A DNA stretch of 64,000 bases from Bacteroidales bacterium (GTDB taxonomy: Bacteria > Bacteroidota > Bacteroidia > Bacteroidales > Porphyromonadaceae): assembly GCA_004555765.1 (NCBI GenBank), contig SFHG01000004.1, positions 11,238-75,237 on the forward strand. Direction: 5' to 3'. Shown in pieces: positions 24,345 through 33,701 of this stretch. Under the pieces are notes generated by a model that was not told the DNA's origin, did not search any database, and saw only the letters and a program-made list of their open reading frames with translations. Every line of letters begins with the position of its first letter. Position 1 is the first letter of the stretch. A program made the position numbers and the translations under genes.

Positions 24345-25656
24345 CGTTTCTGAAAGTCTTCTTTCCTGCAGGGCGTCGGTCTTGCCTGAACTCCCTCTTG
24401 CTGTCCTCAAAGCGTGCCCTCTCGGTACGGGTTCTGATTCGATCCTCTTTTCGAGCTCTGAGCTCGCCTTTGTCGGCGAGGTCGCGAACGAATTCGTCCC
24501 GCTTACCGGCAAATAGCTCATACCCTCTCAGCTCGACTTCGATGGTGCCATTGAAGAGCTTTTCCCTGTGGAAATGCTTGAGCCCGATGGCACCGAAACC
24601 TTCTTCCAAAAGGCTCGTCACCACCCAGGCTTTCCAGCCGGAGAAAGCATGCTTTAGGGTAGAACCTATTTTACCGTATAATAGTTCGGCATCCTCGAGC
24701 TTCAACCGCTCTCCATAGGGCGGATTGGTCACCAGGAGGCCGGTGTCGGAGGGACGGTTGTCCGCAGTGTACTCGTCCACAGACTTGACGGAAAGCTCGA
24801 CGTACTTTTCCACCCCGGCTTTCCGGACATTTGCGCGTGCGAGAGCGATAGCTTTGGGCGCGATGTCGGAGCCGTATATTTTGTGGTCGAAAGGTTTCTC
24901 TTCCCATTCGTCGAGCAAGTCGGAGAGGAGGTCGGGATCAAAATCCGGCCACCGCTCGAAGGCAAAGCTCTTCTTGAAGATGCCCGGAGGAATGCCCCCT
25001 GCTATGAGTGCGGCCTCGGTCAGGAAGGTCCCCGAGCCGCACATCGGATCAAGGAAATCGGTCTCACCCTTCCAGCCTGCACGCATCAGGATGCCGGCAG
25101 CAAGGACTTCGTTGATGGGTGCATCGTTTTGCCCCACTCGGTAGCCCCTTTTGTGGAGACTTTCGCCCGAAGAGTCGAGCGCCAGAGTGACCGTACGATC
25201 CGAGATATGGATGTGAAAAAGGAGATCCGGTTCGCTCACCGAGACATTGGGACGGCGACCGCCTTTGTCCGCAAAGTAATCGGCGATAGCGTCCTTAACC
25301 CGATAAGCCACGAACTTGCTGTGGGTAAAAGTATCCGAATAGACGACCGTTTCCACGGCAAACGTATTCTTTGGGGTCAGGTAAAGCGACCAATCGACGT
25401 GGTCGTAGAGGTACTGGTAAATCTCATCGGGCGTATCGGCCTCGAACTGTTCGATGGGCACCAAGATGCGAAGTGCGGTCCTGAGGTGAATATTGGCCTT
25501 GTAAAGCACTGTCCGGTCGCCTTTGAAAGCAACCATACGCCGTCCCGGGACGATGTCCTCTGCTCCGATCGCCTTGAGTTCTTCGGTCAAGAGATCTTCC
25601 AATCCGTACATCGTTTTGGCCAGCATCTGCCGACTTTCGCTCCTTTTGTCTGTCAT
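24289..25656 (-). CDS. rlmL: THUMP-domain 23S rRNA N2-guanine methyltransferase (RlmL-type)
   Basis: A 455-residue RNA methyltransferase. Order: THUMP domain (about 45-160), Rossmann methyltransferase with FLDPMCGSGTFLTEAALIA and the catalytic LVTNPPYGERL, then a basic tail (about residues 400-455, rich in Arg and Lys) likely to bind rRNA. It corresponds to the N-terminal m2G2445 half of E. coli RlmL and lacks the RlmK-type domain. It is the first gene of a minus-strand group with sufS and the DUF151-like pair; a repeat array sits upstream and I see no clear promoter box. Confidence 0.88.
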   Translation of the reverse strand: MTDKRSESRQMLAKTMYGLEDLLTEELKAIGAEDIVPGRRMVAFKGDRTVLYKANIHLRTALRILVPIEQFEADTPDEIYQYLYDHVDWSLYLTPKNTFAVETVVYSDTFTHSKFVAYRVKDAIADYFADKGGRRPNVSVSEPDLLFHIHISDRTVTLALDSSGESLHKRGYRVGQNDAPINEVLAAGILMRAGWKGETDFLDPMCGSGTFLTEAALIAGGIPPGIFKKSFAFERWPDFDPDLLSDLLDEWEEKPFDHKIYGSDIAPKAIALARANVRKAGVEKYVELSVKSVDEYTADNRPSDTGLLVTNPPYGERLKLEDAELLYGKIGSTLKHAFSGWKAWVVTSLLEEGFGAIGLKHFHREKLFNGTIEVELRGYELFAGKRDEFVRDLADKGELRARKEDRIRTRTERARFEDSKREFRQDRRPAGKKTFRNDERKRYKGDVPRTEPEDL

Positions 25657-25709
25657 GAGTAACTATTAAATTGATTTTGTCTGGTGTTCTGTATTTCGCC
25701 ACTATTTTT

Positions 25710-25806
25710 GGCCTGTATCTCGTTTTCCTCTCATACCGTGTCTCGTCATCTTCCCGGTCTGTACCACAAACCGATTCCGGTACGGATCTCTTTTTCCCGG
25801 CACAGA
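25710..25806 (-). repeat. 23-bp-period repeat array, degenerate
   Basis: Inverted-orientation cores GGCCTGT (25710), a degenerate unit near 25733, GGTCTGT (25756), GGTACGG (25779) and GGCACAG (25799). The array edge ATTTTTGG at 25704 corresponds to the A-rich end of forward arrays. It fills the gap between the DUF4296 gene and rlmL. Confidence 0.75.
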
Positions 25807-25838
25807 ATATTAGGCATAGACTTGCGGCTCCATCTGTT

Positions 25839-26708
25839 TCATTCGGATGTCTCTGCCCCATCTCCATCCGGAGTCTGCTCCGAGGGGTCCACGGGATCCG
25901 CTTGAATGGGAGGAGGAGGCATCCTCTTCGAGAGTGTGACGCTGTCGAAAGTGATAAAAGAGGATGCAGCCGTCCCGCTCCAGGTACCGGAAGGGCGCAA
26001 GCGGTACTTGAAGTAAAACTCGGGGACGGGATCCGCTACGCCGCCCGTCTGCCCTAATGGCAGGACAAAAGAAGCCTTAATCTTCATCCCGGGGAGGAAA
26101 AGCACACTGAGTCTGTCGCGCACGACATCTGCCGTATCTTTGACCAAGAGCAGCACTTCGAGCTCCTGCCCTTTGCGCAGAGGGGGCTGTATGTTGGCCG
26201 AGAAATCGACCGTGTCACCCGGCAATACGTCGGACACAGACTGGCTGAGGTAATAGACAGAACGCCCGGAGGGAATCACGAAGCGGGAGGGACCATTCCA
26301 CAACGAGAGCGAGGGGACATAATGAATCCGATACAACTCGGTCGAATCCACGATGGCGCTGTCCAAAAGGACGCCCTGCTCCGCAAACTCCGCGGCGAGC
26401 TCCTCGTATATCGTCGAGAGCAATTGCGCATTTCGGGCATACCAAATCATCGACGAGTCGTACTCGGCACCCGTCAGTCCGTATTTGTCCAAAAGCGCCT
26501 CTTTCTGCAAGAGGAAAAGCGAATCGGAGGGAGACACGGAGCCACCGTAAGAAGCCTCCAAAAGAAGCATCTCCCGCACCACGTCCTTCATCTCGTCCGT
26601 GTCGGGGACACCGCGCGGCTGGGGTCTGCACTGCGTCAGAAAAAAAGCCGGCAAAAGGAGGCAGAGAAAAGCAATCTGCCGGAAGACTTTACGACTCTTT
26701 CGTGTCAT
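25839..26708 (-). CDS. DUF4296-type lipoprotein
   Basis: Predicted lipoprotein of 289 residues. After a basic start (MTRKSRK) and hydrophobic stretch, a lipobox-like FFLTQC gives the lipidated Cys at about residue 27. The first 100 mature residues (DTDEMKDVVREMLLLEASYGG) match the DUF4296 pattern, which in this phylum is often encoded beside lspA. The C-terminal half is a beta-rich extension with a Pro/Asp/Glu-rich end. Its ATG at 26708 overlaps the lspA stop by 20 bp. The function is not known. Confidence 0.75.
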   Translation of the reverse strand: MTRKSRKVFRQIAFLCLLLPAFFLTQCRPQPRGVPDTDEMKDVVREMLLLEASYGGSVSPSDSLFLLQKEALLDKYGLTGAEYDSSMIWYARNAQLLSTIYEELAAEFAEQGVLLDSAIVDSTELYRIHYVPSLSLWNGPSRFVIPSGRSVYYLSQSVSDVLPGDTVDFSANIQPPLRKGQELEVLLLVKDTADVVRDRLSVLFLPGMKIKASFVLPLGQTGGVADPVPEFYFKYRLRPSGTWSGTAASSFITFDSVTLSKRMPPPPIQADPVDPSEQTPDGDGAETSE

Positions 26709-27393
26709 CGTCTGATCCGACGGGATCCGTCTTCGACTGTTCATCTTTGCTGAGCAGGATGCTGAAAGACCGACTGTAAAAAAGAATCAGACAGATCACG
26801 CCCACCGATATGCAGGCATCGGCAAAGTTGAAAATAGGCTGAAAGAAAATAAGCTCCCGTCCACCCACAAGCGGCATCCAGTCCGGCCAGACGGTATTGA
26901 TGATGGGGAAGTAAAACATATCCACCACCTTGCCGTGCAGCCAATCGGCATATCCGTCCCCCACGGGTACAAAGGTCGCCACCTGACCATAACTGTGGTC
27001 GAAGAGGACACCATAGAAGACGGAGTCGATGATGTTGCCGAGTGCGCCTGCCAAAATGGCAGCCAGACACAAAAGGAAACCGGTCGAGAACTTTTTCTTC
27101 GCCGCCTTCCACAGAAGCCAAGCCAAGAGCCCACTTGCGACAAGTCGGAAAATCGTGAGCACGCTCTTGCTCACCACCTCCCAGCCGAAAGCCATACCGG
27201 GGTTCTCGGTAAAATAGATGAAGAACCAGTCCGTCACCCGGATGCTCTCACCGAGCATCATGGAAGTCTTGACGGAGATCTTGATCCATTGGTCGACGAC
27301 AAGCAGTAAAATCACAGAACCCACGGCCAAGAGCATCCTTCGGATACTCCCGGAGCGGACTTCTGTTTGGGAAGAGAGCCGATCTGAATGCAC
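26689..27393 (-). CDS. lspA: lipoprotein signal peptidase (signal peptidase II)
   Basis: Aspartyl protease of the inner membrane that removes lipoprotein signal peptides. The 234-residue protein has four hydrophobic helices; catalytic aspartates lie in GALGNIIDSVFYG and FNFADACISVG. A loop of about 50 residues between them (containing GDGYADWLHGKVVDMFYFP) is the enlarged form common in this phylum. It follows the DksA-like gene by 21 bp and precedes a lipoprotein gene, which fits an ileS-led operon. Confidence 0.95.
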   Translation of the reverse strand: MHSDRLSSQTEVRSGSIRRMLLAVGSVILLLVVDQWIKISVKTSMMLGESIRVTDWFFIYFTENPGMAFGWEVVSKSVLTIFRLVASGLLAWLLWKAAKKKFSTGFLLCLAAILAGALGNIIDSVFYGVLFDHSYGQVATFVPVGDGYADWLHGKVVDMFYFPIINTVWPDWMPLVGGRELIFFQPIFNFADACISVGVICLILFYSRSFSILLSKDEQSKTDPVGSDDDTKES

Positions 27394-27414
27394 GGGGAAA
27401 TCGAGAGTCTGTAT

Positions 27415-27792
27415 TTATTTGAAACCCGCCTTTTTCGCCTCTATGGAGAGGGTGGCGTGAGGGACGGCACAGAGCCGCTCTTTCGGGATCAACTTACCGG
27501 TGGCACGGCAGATACCGTAGGTCTTGTTTTCTATACGGGCAAGAGCCGCTTCGAGATTCTGGATGAATTTTTTCTGCCGTGCTGCACTCGCTGCCGTCTC
27601 CTGCTTGGCAAGCAGGGTGGCGGACTCTGTGAGGTTCTTGTACGTCGGCATCGTATCCGTGATGTCGTTGCCGTCTATGCCGTCCATACTCGAGAGTAGG
27701 ATCTCGTAGTTTTTACGGGCTTTGTCGAGCTTTTTATTGATGATCTCGCGGAATTCCTCGAGCTCTTCGTCACTGTATCTGTTCTTTTCCAT
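27415..27792 (-). CDS. TraR/DksA-family protein with incomplete zinc finger
   Basis: A 125-residue protein. A coiled-coil N-terminal half (SDEELEEFREIINKKLDKA onward) is followed by the DksA-type finger region YGICRATGKLIPKERLCAVP, which has only two of the four cysteines usual for proteobacterial DksA. This form is typical for the phylum. The ATG at 27792 is chosen because upstream in-frame sequence overlaps ileS and is not family-like. It lies between ileS and lspA. It may bind RNA polymerase's secondary channel, but the link to ppGpp is unproven. Confidence 0.88.
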   Translation of the reverse strand: MEKNRYSDEELEEFREIINKKLDKARKNYEILLSSMDGIDGNDITDTMPTYKNLTESATLLAKQETAASAARQKKFIQNLEAALARIENKTYGICRATGKLIPKERLCAVPHATLSIEAKKAGFK

Positions 27793-27827
27793 ATCAAAAT
27801 CCCTTTCTCGGTTCTTTCTATCAAGGA

Positions 27828-30800
27828 TTAAAGTTTGGATATTGCGGCCTCCACAGTGAAGCCGTCTTCTATCTCGAAAGTCTCCGGGCAGTCGTTTTCG
27901 CCCCATCTCTCGACGAGATTTGCCTCCAAAGCCTGCACCTGTTCCATCAGGTAGTCGCGATGGGCATCAAACGTCTTCTGCAAAAGGTCGGAGCCGCGCA
28001 AAAATTTGATGGCGATCTTGTCCGAGACATCAAACCCGGAAGACTTGCGGAAGTTTTGGATCTTATTGACAAGTTCGCGTGCATAGCCCTCGAGCTTGAG
28101 CTCGGGCGTAATCGTCTCGTCGAGGGCTACGGTGATGTTGCCTTCGTTGAGTACGAGCCAGCCGGGAACGTCTTCGCTGATAATTTCGACTTGGTCTAAG
28201 GTGATTTCTTTCCCGTCGTAAGAGAGCGACCCTTTTTTCTCTAAGTCCGCAATCGCCTCCTGATCCAGTCCGGTGAGGTAAGCGGCAACCTCTTTCATCT
28301 GTTTGCCGAATACGGGACCGAGGGCTTTGAAATTGGGCTTCAGACGCTTCACGACCACGCCGGAAGCGGATCCGGTGACGAACTCGAGCTCTTTGACGTT
28401 CACTTCGGCGAGAATAAGCTGACGGACGTGTTCGATGGCGTCGATCGCGCTCTCGTCGTTCGTGAGGATGAGGATTTTTTGGAGCGGCTGACGTACCTTG
28501 GTGTCCATCTTCCGTCTCAGAGCAAGCACCATGGACGAGACACTTTGGGCGTAGTCCATCGCAGTCTCAAGGTTTTTATTCACGACAGAGAGGTCGGCTT
28601 TGGGGAAGGACGCGAGGTGGACGCTCTTTGTGTCGTCTCTGTGAAGCGCACGATAGAGGGAGTCGGCGTAAAACGGGGCGATCGGAGCAATGAGCCTCGA
28701 GACAGTCTCCAGGCACGTATAGAGCGTCCCATACGCCGCCATCTTATCCTCGGTGAGACCGTTGCCCCAGAAACGCTTCCGCCCGAGTCGTACATACCAG
28801 TTCGACAGACGAGCCTCCACAAAATCGGAGATCGCCCTACCCGCTTTCGTCGGCTCGAACTCCTCAAGGTCGCGCGTCACTTCTTCGACAAGGGAATTGA
28901 GAACCGAGAGAATCCAGCGGTCAAGCTCCGGACGCTTCGCAAACGGTACCTCTTTCATCTCCGGGTCGAAGCCGTCGATATTGGCGTACAGGGAGAAGAA
29001 AGAATAGGTATTGAAGAGCGTGCCGAAAAACTTTCGGGCCACTTCGTCCACGCCGGCGGGGTCAAAACGGAGGTTGTCCCAAGGCGAAGCGTTCGTGATC
29101 ATATACCACCGAAGCGGATCCGACCCCTTGGTGCGAATCGTCTCGAACGGGTCTACGCTGTTGCCGAGACGTTTGCTCATCTTATTTCCGTTCTTATCGA
29201 GGACGAGGCCATTGGAGACCACGTTCTTGAACGCCACAGAGTCAAAGAGCATCGTCCCTAAGGCATGGAGCGTGAAAAACCACCCACGCGTCTGATCCAC
29301 TCCTTCGGCGATAAAATCGGCCGGATAATAACCCCGCTCATCGATGAGTTCCCTATTCTCAAAAGGATAATGGAGTTGGGCATAAGGCATCGCGCCCGAG
29401 TCGAACCACACGTCCACGAGGTCTGTCTCACGATACATGGGCTGACCGCTGTCGGAAGTAAGGACGATGTCGTCCACGTAAGGTCTATGGAGATCGATCT
29501 TGTCGTAGTTCTCTTTCGTGTAGACCCCGGGCTCGAAATCTTTCCAGAAGTTTTCCTTCATATACCCTGCCTTGACGGACTTCTCGATTTCATCCATCAG
29601 CTCGGCCACGGAACCGATGCACTTCTCTTCCTTGCCGTCTTCGGTCACCCAGATGGGCAACGGCGTCCCCCAGTACCTGGAGCGTGAGAGATTCCAGTCT
29701 TGGAGATTTTCGAGCCACTTCCCGAAGCGTCCCGATCCCGTACTCTCGGGCTTCCAATTGATGGTTTTATTGAGCGCAATCATCTCGTCCTGCTTGGCAG
29801 TTGAGCGGATGAACCAGCTATCGAGCGGATAATAGAGGATCGGCTTGTCGGTACGCCAGCAGTGGGGATAGCTGTGGGTCTCTTTTTCGATGCGGAAGGC
29901 AAGGCCACGCTCTTTGAGCTCCATACAGATGGAGACATCAAGCGACTCTGCGTCCGAAGGGATACGCTCATCGTAAACGTTCTTGACGAAGCGGCCTTCG
30001 TATCTCTTGTAGGCTTCGACATCGACGCGGTTCTTTACGAAATCCGGATCGAGTTCGTCCAAGAGGTAATACTTACCCGTAAAGTCGACCATCGGACGCT
30101 CTTTGCCGTCCTTGGTGAGGAGGAGCAGCCCGGGGACTCCGGTCTGAGCTGCGACCTTATTGTCGTCCGCACCGAATGTCGGCGCGATGTGGACGATGCC
30201 GGTACCGTCTTCCGTGGTGACAAAGTCCCCCGTGATGACGCGGAAAGCGCCCTCGCCGGGGTTAACCCACGGAAACATCTGCTCATAAGCCATCCCTTCA
30301 AGCTCTGTCCCTTTCCATTTTCTATCCAATATACGGTAAGGCAGCACCTTGGAGCCTTTCTCCGGTGCTTCCATAGGCAGCTCCTGACCTTCGCTCTTGA
30401 AGTAATGCGGGATCAAAGGCTCGCCCACCACGACGGTGATCGGCTCATGCGAGTAGGGGTTAAAGGTTTGAACCGCGACGTAGTCCACTCTTGGATTGAC
30501 GGCAAGGGCGGTATTGGAAGGCAATGTCCACGGGGTGGTGGTCCAGGCCATAAAGTATACTCTCCCGTGTCCCGTCATCTCACCAAGAGGCGACTTCACA
30601 GGGAAAAGTACCGTCGCCATGGTGTCTTTGACGTCGCGGTAAGTACCCGGCTGATTGAGCTCGTGGGAGCTGAGACCCGTACCGGCTGCGGGCGAATACG
30701 GCTGGATGGTGTAGCCTTTATAGAGGAGACCTTTCTTGTAAAGCTCCTTGAGCAAATACCACAGTGTCTCTATATAGCGGTTATCGTAAGTGATGTACGG

Positions 30801-31247
30801 ATGCTCCATATCCACCCAGTACCCCATTTGGTCGGTAAGTGACTCCCACTCGGCGGTGTATTTCATCACCTCTTTGCGGCAAGCGTCGTTGTACTCTTCG
30901 ACCGAAATTTTGGTACCGATGTCGGCTTTGGTGATGCCGAGCTTCTTTTCCACACCGAGTTCGACGGGGAGTCCGTGGGTGTCCCACCCTGCCTTACGAT
31001 CCACAAGGTAGCCCTGCATCGTTTTGTATCGGCAGAAGATATCTTTTATCGTCCTTGCGATGACGTGGTGAATGCCGGGCAGACCGTTTGCGGAGGGCGG
31101 TCCCTCATAAAAGACGAAGCGTGGCGCTCCCTCGCGAAGCTGCAAGGACTTTTCAAAAAGATGTTCTTTCTTCCACTTCTCAAGCATCTCCCGATTGATT
31201 TCGGGAAGGTTGAGTGTGGAGGCGGTGGTGAATTTCTTATCCGACAT
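27828..31247 (-). CDS. ileS: isoleucine--tRNA ligase
   Basis: Class Ia synthetase of 1139 residues, the longer eukaryote-like type common in this phylum. The HIGH-equivalent motif GLPGIHHV lies near residue 57 and the KMSKRLGNS loop near residue 690. The editing domain (TTPWTLPSNTALAV) is present. The gene opens the ileS - DksA-like - lspA - DUF4296 group, with 35 bp to the next gene. Upstream are the rpoD terminator and a weak promoter box. Confidence 0.97.
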   Translation of the reverse strand: MSDKKFTTASTLNLPEINREMLEKWKKEHLFEKSLQLREGAPRFVFYEGPPSANGLPGIHHVIARTIKDIFCRYKTMQGYLVDRKAGWDTHGLPVELGVEKKLGITKADIGTKISVEEYNDACRKEVMKYTAEWESLTDQMGYWVDMEHPYITYDNRYIETLWYLLKELYKKGLLYKGYTIQPYSPAAGTGLSSHELNQPGTYRDVKDTMATVLFPVKSPLGEMTGHGRVYFMAWTTTPWTLPSNTALAVNPRVDYVAVQTFNPYSHEPITVVVGEPLIPHYFKSEGQELPMEAPEKGSKVLPYRILDRKWKGTELEGMAYEQMFPWVNPGEGAFRVITGDFVTTEDGTGIVHIAPTFGADDNKVAAQTGVPGLLLLTKDGKERPMVDFTGKYYLLDELDPDFVKNRVDVEAYKRYEGRFVKNVYDERIPSDAESLDVSICMELKERGLAFRIEKETHSYPHCWRTDKPILYYPLDSWFIRSTAKQDEMIALNKTINWKPESTGSGRFGKWLENLQDWNLSRSRYWGTPLPIWVTEDGKEEKCIGSVAELMDEIEKSVKAGYMKENFWKDFEPGVYTKENYDKIDLHRPYVDDIVLTSDSGQPMYRETDLVDVWFDSGAMPYAQLHYPFENRELIDERGYYPADFIAEGVDQTRGWFFTLHALGTMLFDSVAFKNVVSNGLVLDKNGNKMSKRLGNSVDPFETIRTKGSDPLRWYMITNASPWDNLRFDPAGVDEVARKFFGTLFNTYSFFSLYANIDGFDPEMKEVPFAKRPELDRWILSVLNSLVEEVTRDLEEFEPTKAGRAISDFVEARLSNWYVRLGRKRFWGNGLTEDKMAAYGTLYTCLETVSRLIAPIAPFYADSLYRALHRDDTKSVHLASFPKADLSVVNKNLETAMDYAQSVSSMVLALRRKMDTKVRQPLQKILILTNDESAIDAIEHVRQLILAEVNVKELEFVTGSASGVVVKRLKPNFKALGPVFGKQMKEVAAYLTGLDQEAIADLEKKGSLSYDGKEITLDQVEIISEDVPGWLVLNEGNITVALDETITPELKLEGYARELVNKIQNFRKSSGFDVSDKIAIKFLRGSDLLQKTFDAHRDYLMEQVQALEANLVERWGENDCPETFEIEDGFTVEAAISKL

Positions 31248-31313
31248 ACGTATTCATCTTGGTTCCTCGTGTAGCCCGCCATTACTTCAGGCCGTCAGGA
31301 AATTGGGACTTCT

Positions 31314-31321
31314 AAAATATA
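31314..31321 (-). promoter_or_regulatory. possible -7 box for ileS
   Basis: TATATTTT on the minus strand, one mismatch from TAnnTTTG. It lies just past the U-tract of the rpoD terminator and gives a leader of about 60 nt. Weak call. Confidence 0.3.
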
Positions 31322-31324
31322 ATC

Positions 31325-31396
31325 ACGCAAAAATACCAAAAAGGACCGAAAGCCGGGAGATGTGCGCCGCGCGGGGCGTCGTCTCAGCTTTCGGTC
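31325..31396 (-). terminator. intrinsic terminator after rpoD
   Basis: A perfect 10-bp inverted repeat (GACCGAAAGC at 31344-31353 with GCTTTCGGTC at 31387-31396) encloses a GC-rich 33-nt loop. On the minus strand it is followed by CCTTTTTGGTATTTTTGC. It lies about 55 bp beyond the rpoD stop, between rpoD and ileS. Confidence 0.75.
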
Positions 31397-31451
31397 TCTC
31401 GTCAAGTGTGGGTCTGTATGGCGTCTCTATCCCTTCTTTTTCGGAAACGAC

Positions 31452-32324
31452 TTATCCGAGATAGCTTCTAAGCTGAGTTTTGTCTCCCGTCTTGCGAAGC
31501 TGCCTGATGGCCTTTTCCCTAATCTGTCTGACGCGTTCGCGACTCAGTCCCACTTCCGCGCCAATCTCGTCAAGGCTCATCTCCGGAGCCCCGCCCAGTC
31601 CGTAGGTGTGGATGAGCACAAACCTTTCGCGCTCATTGAGACACTGCATCGCCACTTGAATCTCACGGGCAAGAGACTCGCCGATGAGACCGGAGTCCAC
31701 AGTGGGTGCGCTCTCGTCGGTCATAATGTCGAGGAGGGTGTTGCTCTCCCCATCCTCAAACGTCTTGTCCACGGACACTTCGCCCTTGTCTATCTGGATA
31801 ATGTCGATTACTTTGTCGACATCCATACCCATTTCGTCGGCGAGTTCTTCGGGAGAAGGCTGACGCTGGTTGAGCTGCTCAAACCGCTCCCTCACGCTCT
31901 TGAGGCGGGTTACGTTGCCGACCTGGTTCTGCGGCAGACGGACGATACGACCTTGGTCGCCGAGTGCTTTGAGGATGCTCTGGCGGATCCACCACACCGC
32001 GTAGGTGATGAACTTAAATCCGCGGGAGCCGTCAAAGCCCTGCGCGGCGCGTATCATACCGAGGTTCCCCTCGTTGATAAGGTCGATGAGCGGCAGCCCG
32101 AGATCCTGGTACTGCTTGGCCACAGAAATCACAAAACGGAGGTTGGCGCGCACGAGCTTGTCCACAGCAGCCTGTGACTCTTCGTCGTGGCGCTGTATCT
32201 TCATGGCGAGTTCGGCCTCCTCGTCCGCGGTGATCATTTCCTCCTTGGCCACTTCCTTCATAAAGCGGTTAAGGACGGCATCGTCGCGACTCGTTATGGA
32301 TTTCTCGATTTTTAGTTGTCTCAT
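31452..32324 (-). CDS. rpoD: primary RNA polymerase sigma factor, short form
   Basis: Sigma-70 group 1 factor of about 290 residues. It starts MRQLKIEKSITSRDD, lacks region 1.1 and the long non-conserved region, and contains region 2 (LIDLINEGNLGMIRAAQGFD, then FITYAVWWIRQSI), region 3 and region 4 (LDEIGAEVGLSRERVRQIRE). This short form is typical of Bacteroidota and is the factor that reads the TTTG / TAnnTTTG promoters seen throughout the window. ATG 32324 is supported by a complete promoter upstream; longer in-frame sequence would run through that promoter. Confidence 0.95.
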   Translation of the reverse strand: MRQLKIEKSITSRDDAVLNRFMKEVAKEEMITADEEAELAMKIQRHDEESQAAVDKLVRANLRFVISVAKQYQDLGLPLIDLINEGNLGMIRAAQGFDGSRGFKFITYAVWWIRQSILKALGDQGRIVRLPQNQVGNVTRLKSVRERFEQLNQRQPSPEELADEMGMDVDKVIDIIQIDKGEVSVDKTFEDGESNTLLDIMTDESAPTVDSGLIGESLAREIQVAMQCLNERERFVLIHTYGLGGAPEMSLDEIGAEVGLSRERVRQIREKAIRQLRKTGDKTQLRSYLG

Positions 32325-32387
32325 CTTCGCTCTTTCCTTTCTCTTATTAAAAAAGCAACTTGCCTTGCCTATCTTCAAAATAGGGTG

Positions 32388-32419
32388 CAAATTTACTCTG
32401 TTTCTTCCTATTATGCAAA
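32388..32419 (-). promoter_or_regulatory. complete Bacteroidota promoter for rpoD
   Basis: TTTG at 32416-32419, 20 nt spacer, then TAAATTTG at 32388-32395 on the minus strand. This is the best -33/-7 pair in the window. The predicted leader to the ATG at 32324 is about 57 nt. Confidence 0.8.
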
Positions 32420-32466
32420 CGCCATCCACCCGGGCATACCTCCCGCGTAATCCGAAAAACACCCGG

Positions 32467-32543
32467 GGTACGTGCAAAAAATCTCTCCCGGTCTGTGCAA
32501 AATCTTTTCCCGGGTCCGAGCAAAAAAATAATTTCGGTCTGTG
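32467..32543 (-). repeat. 23-bp-period repeat array, 4 units
   Basis: Inverted-orientation cores GGTACGT (32467), GGTCTGT (32490), GGTCCGA (32513) and GGTCTGT (32536), exactly 23 bp apart. It lies between rpoD and the L,D-transpeptidase gene. Confidence 0.9.
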
Positions 32544-32621
32544 TCTTCTTTTCCGGTCGGCCGGAGTCGGCGTCCTAAAATCCTTTCACCGCTTTAGAAA
32601 CAACCGGAGAGAGCAAAAAGT

Positions 32622-33701
32622 TCAGTCGATGACGACCACAAGCGTCTCCTCGGTGGGAAAGTTATCATAGATGAACTTGGCGTGACTCGAAGCGTTGCGT
32701 ACACACATGTGAGACCGGGGCGTGGTACCGAGACTGGCGCTGTACTCGATGATTTTGCCATTCGGGTTATTGACCGGCACACCGTGGAGATACCCGCCAT
32801 TGGTAAAGCGGGACGCGTACGGGGCATAGCCGGCGATACGGGAGGATCCGTCGTGCGTGTAAAACATCTTCGCTTTCTTCTGTTGGACAAGGAAAGTGCC
32901 AAGAGGCGTCTCCATCTGAAACGGGGGGTTGTGCTTGCCTGTCGTGCAGGGATTAGTGCTTCTCACAAGCCACCGACCTTTTTCCGCCCGCTCCATAGTC
33001 ACGATATTCTGGTCGCTGCGGTCTACGAAAACGATGTGTCCGAAGGTTACCGAATCAGAGATGAAGTGTACGTACTTTTTCGGCACCGCCCACTCTTCGT
33101 CACCATCATAGAGACTGAGGGTGTAGTATCCCCCGACGCTGTCCCGAAAGACGACCGGCGTACCGTCCCTGCCGTAACGCCTCGGGGTGACGCTGTCGGG
33201 TAGACGGTAGAGTGGCACCGACTGGTAACGGGCGATATTCAGGGAGTCGCTGACGAGCTTATAGGCGTTGCGGTGCCAAGTGTGGACGAGAGGAGCCTCG
33301 CCATTGAGGTTCTTGTAGTTTTGGATCACGCCCCATTTGTGCTTCACTTTTTGGACGTTCTCGATGGTGGCAAGGTTTTCTTTGATCTTATCCCACTTGA
33401 TGACCCGTATCGTGTCCCCGTAGGGATACGAGTCTTCCAGCAGATAATCCTCGAAGAGGAACTCTTTTTCGACCGTGATGTCGGCAGCCGTAAGCGGACG
33501 CGTCCGCTCGGCTTCCACAGAGTCTCTCACGAATTGTTCGCGGGCAGCCAGAGAGTCGGCTTCGGCTCTCTCCTCGGCATCCTCCTCCGCCTGCCGGGTT
33601 CCTCCCGTGCAGGAAGGAAAGGAAGCGGAGAGGACGAGGGCAAAGAGTAAGCCGAGAGAGGTTTTTCGGTTCGTCACAAGCAGTTTTCTTTTATTCGGCA
33701 T
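32622..33701 (-). CDS. L,D-transpeptidase family lipoprotein
   Basis: A 359-residue predicted lipoprotein: basic N-terminus, hydrophobic stretch and lipobox-like SFPSC (Cys at about residue 31), an Ala/Glu-rich coiled linker, then a C-terminal YkuD domain. The catalytic region reads HGVPVNNP followed by TTPRSHMCVRNASSHAKF, with the nucleophile Cys in SHMCVR in place of the common SHGCxR. Expected role: 3-3 cross-linking of peptidoglycan or attachment of proteins to it, from the periplasmic face. ATG 33701 overlaps the clpX stop by 11 bp, so it is translated from the clpP-clpX transcript. Confidence 0.85.
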   Translation of the reverse strand: MPNKRKLLVTNRKTSLGLLFALVLSASFPSCTGGTRQAEEDAEERAEADSLAAREQFVRDSVEAERTRPLTAADITVEKEFLFEDYLLEDSYPYGDTIRVIKWDKIKENLATIENVQKVKHKWGVIQNYKNLNGEAPLVHTWHRNAYKLVSDSLNIARYQSVPLYRLPDSVTPRRYGRDGTPVVFRDSVGGYYTLSLYDGDEEWAVPKKYVHFISDSVTFGHIVFVDRSDQNIVTMERAEKGRWLVRSTNPCTTGKHNPPFQMETPLGTFLVQQKKAKMFYTHDGSSRIAGYAPYASRFTNGGYLHGVPVNNPNGKIIEYSASLGTTPRSHMCVRNASSHAKFIYDNFPTEETLVVVID

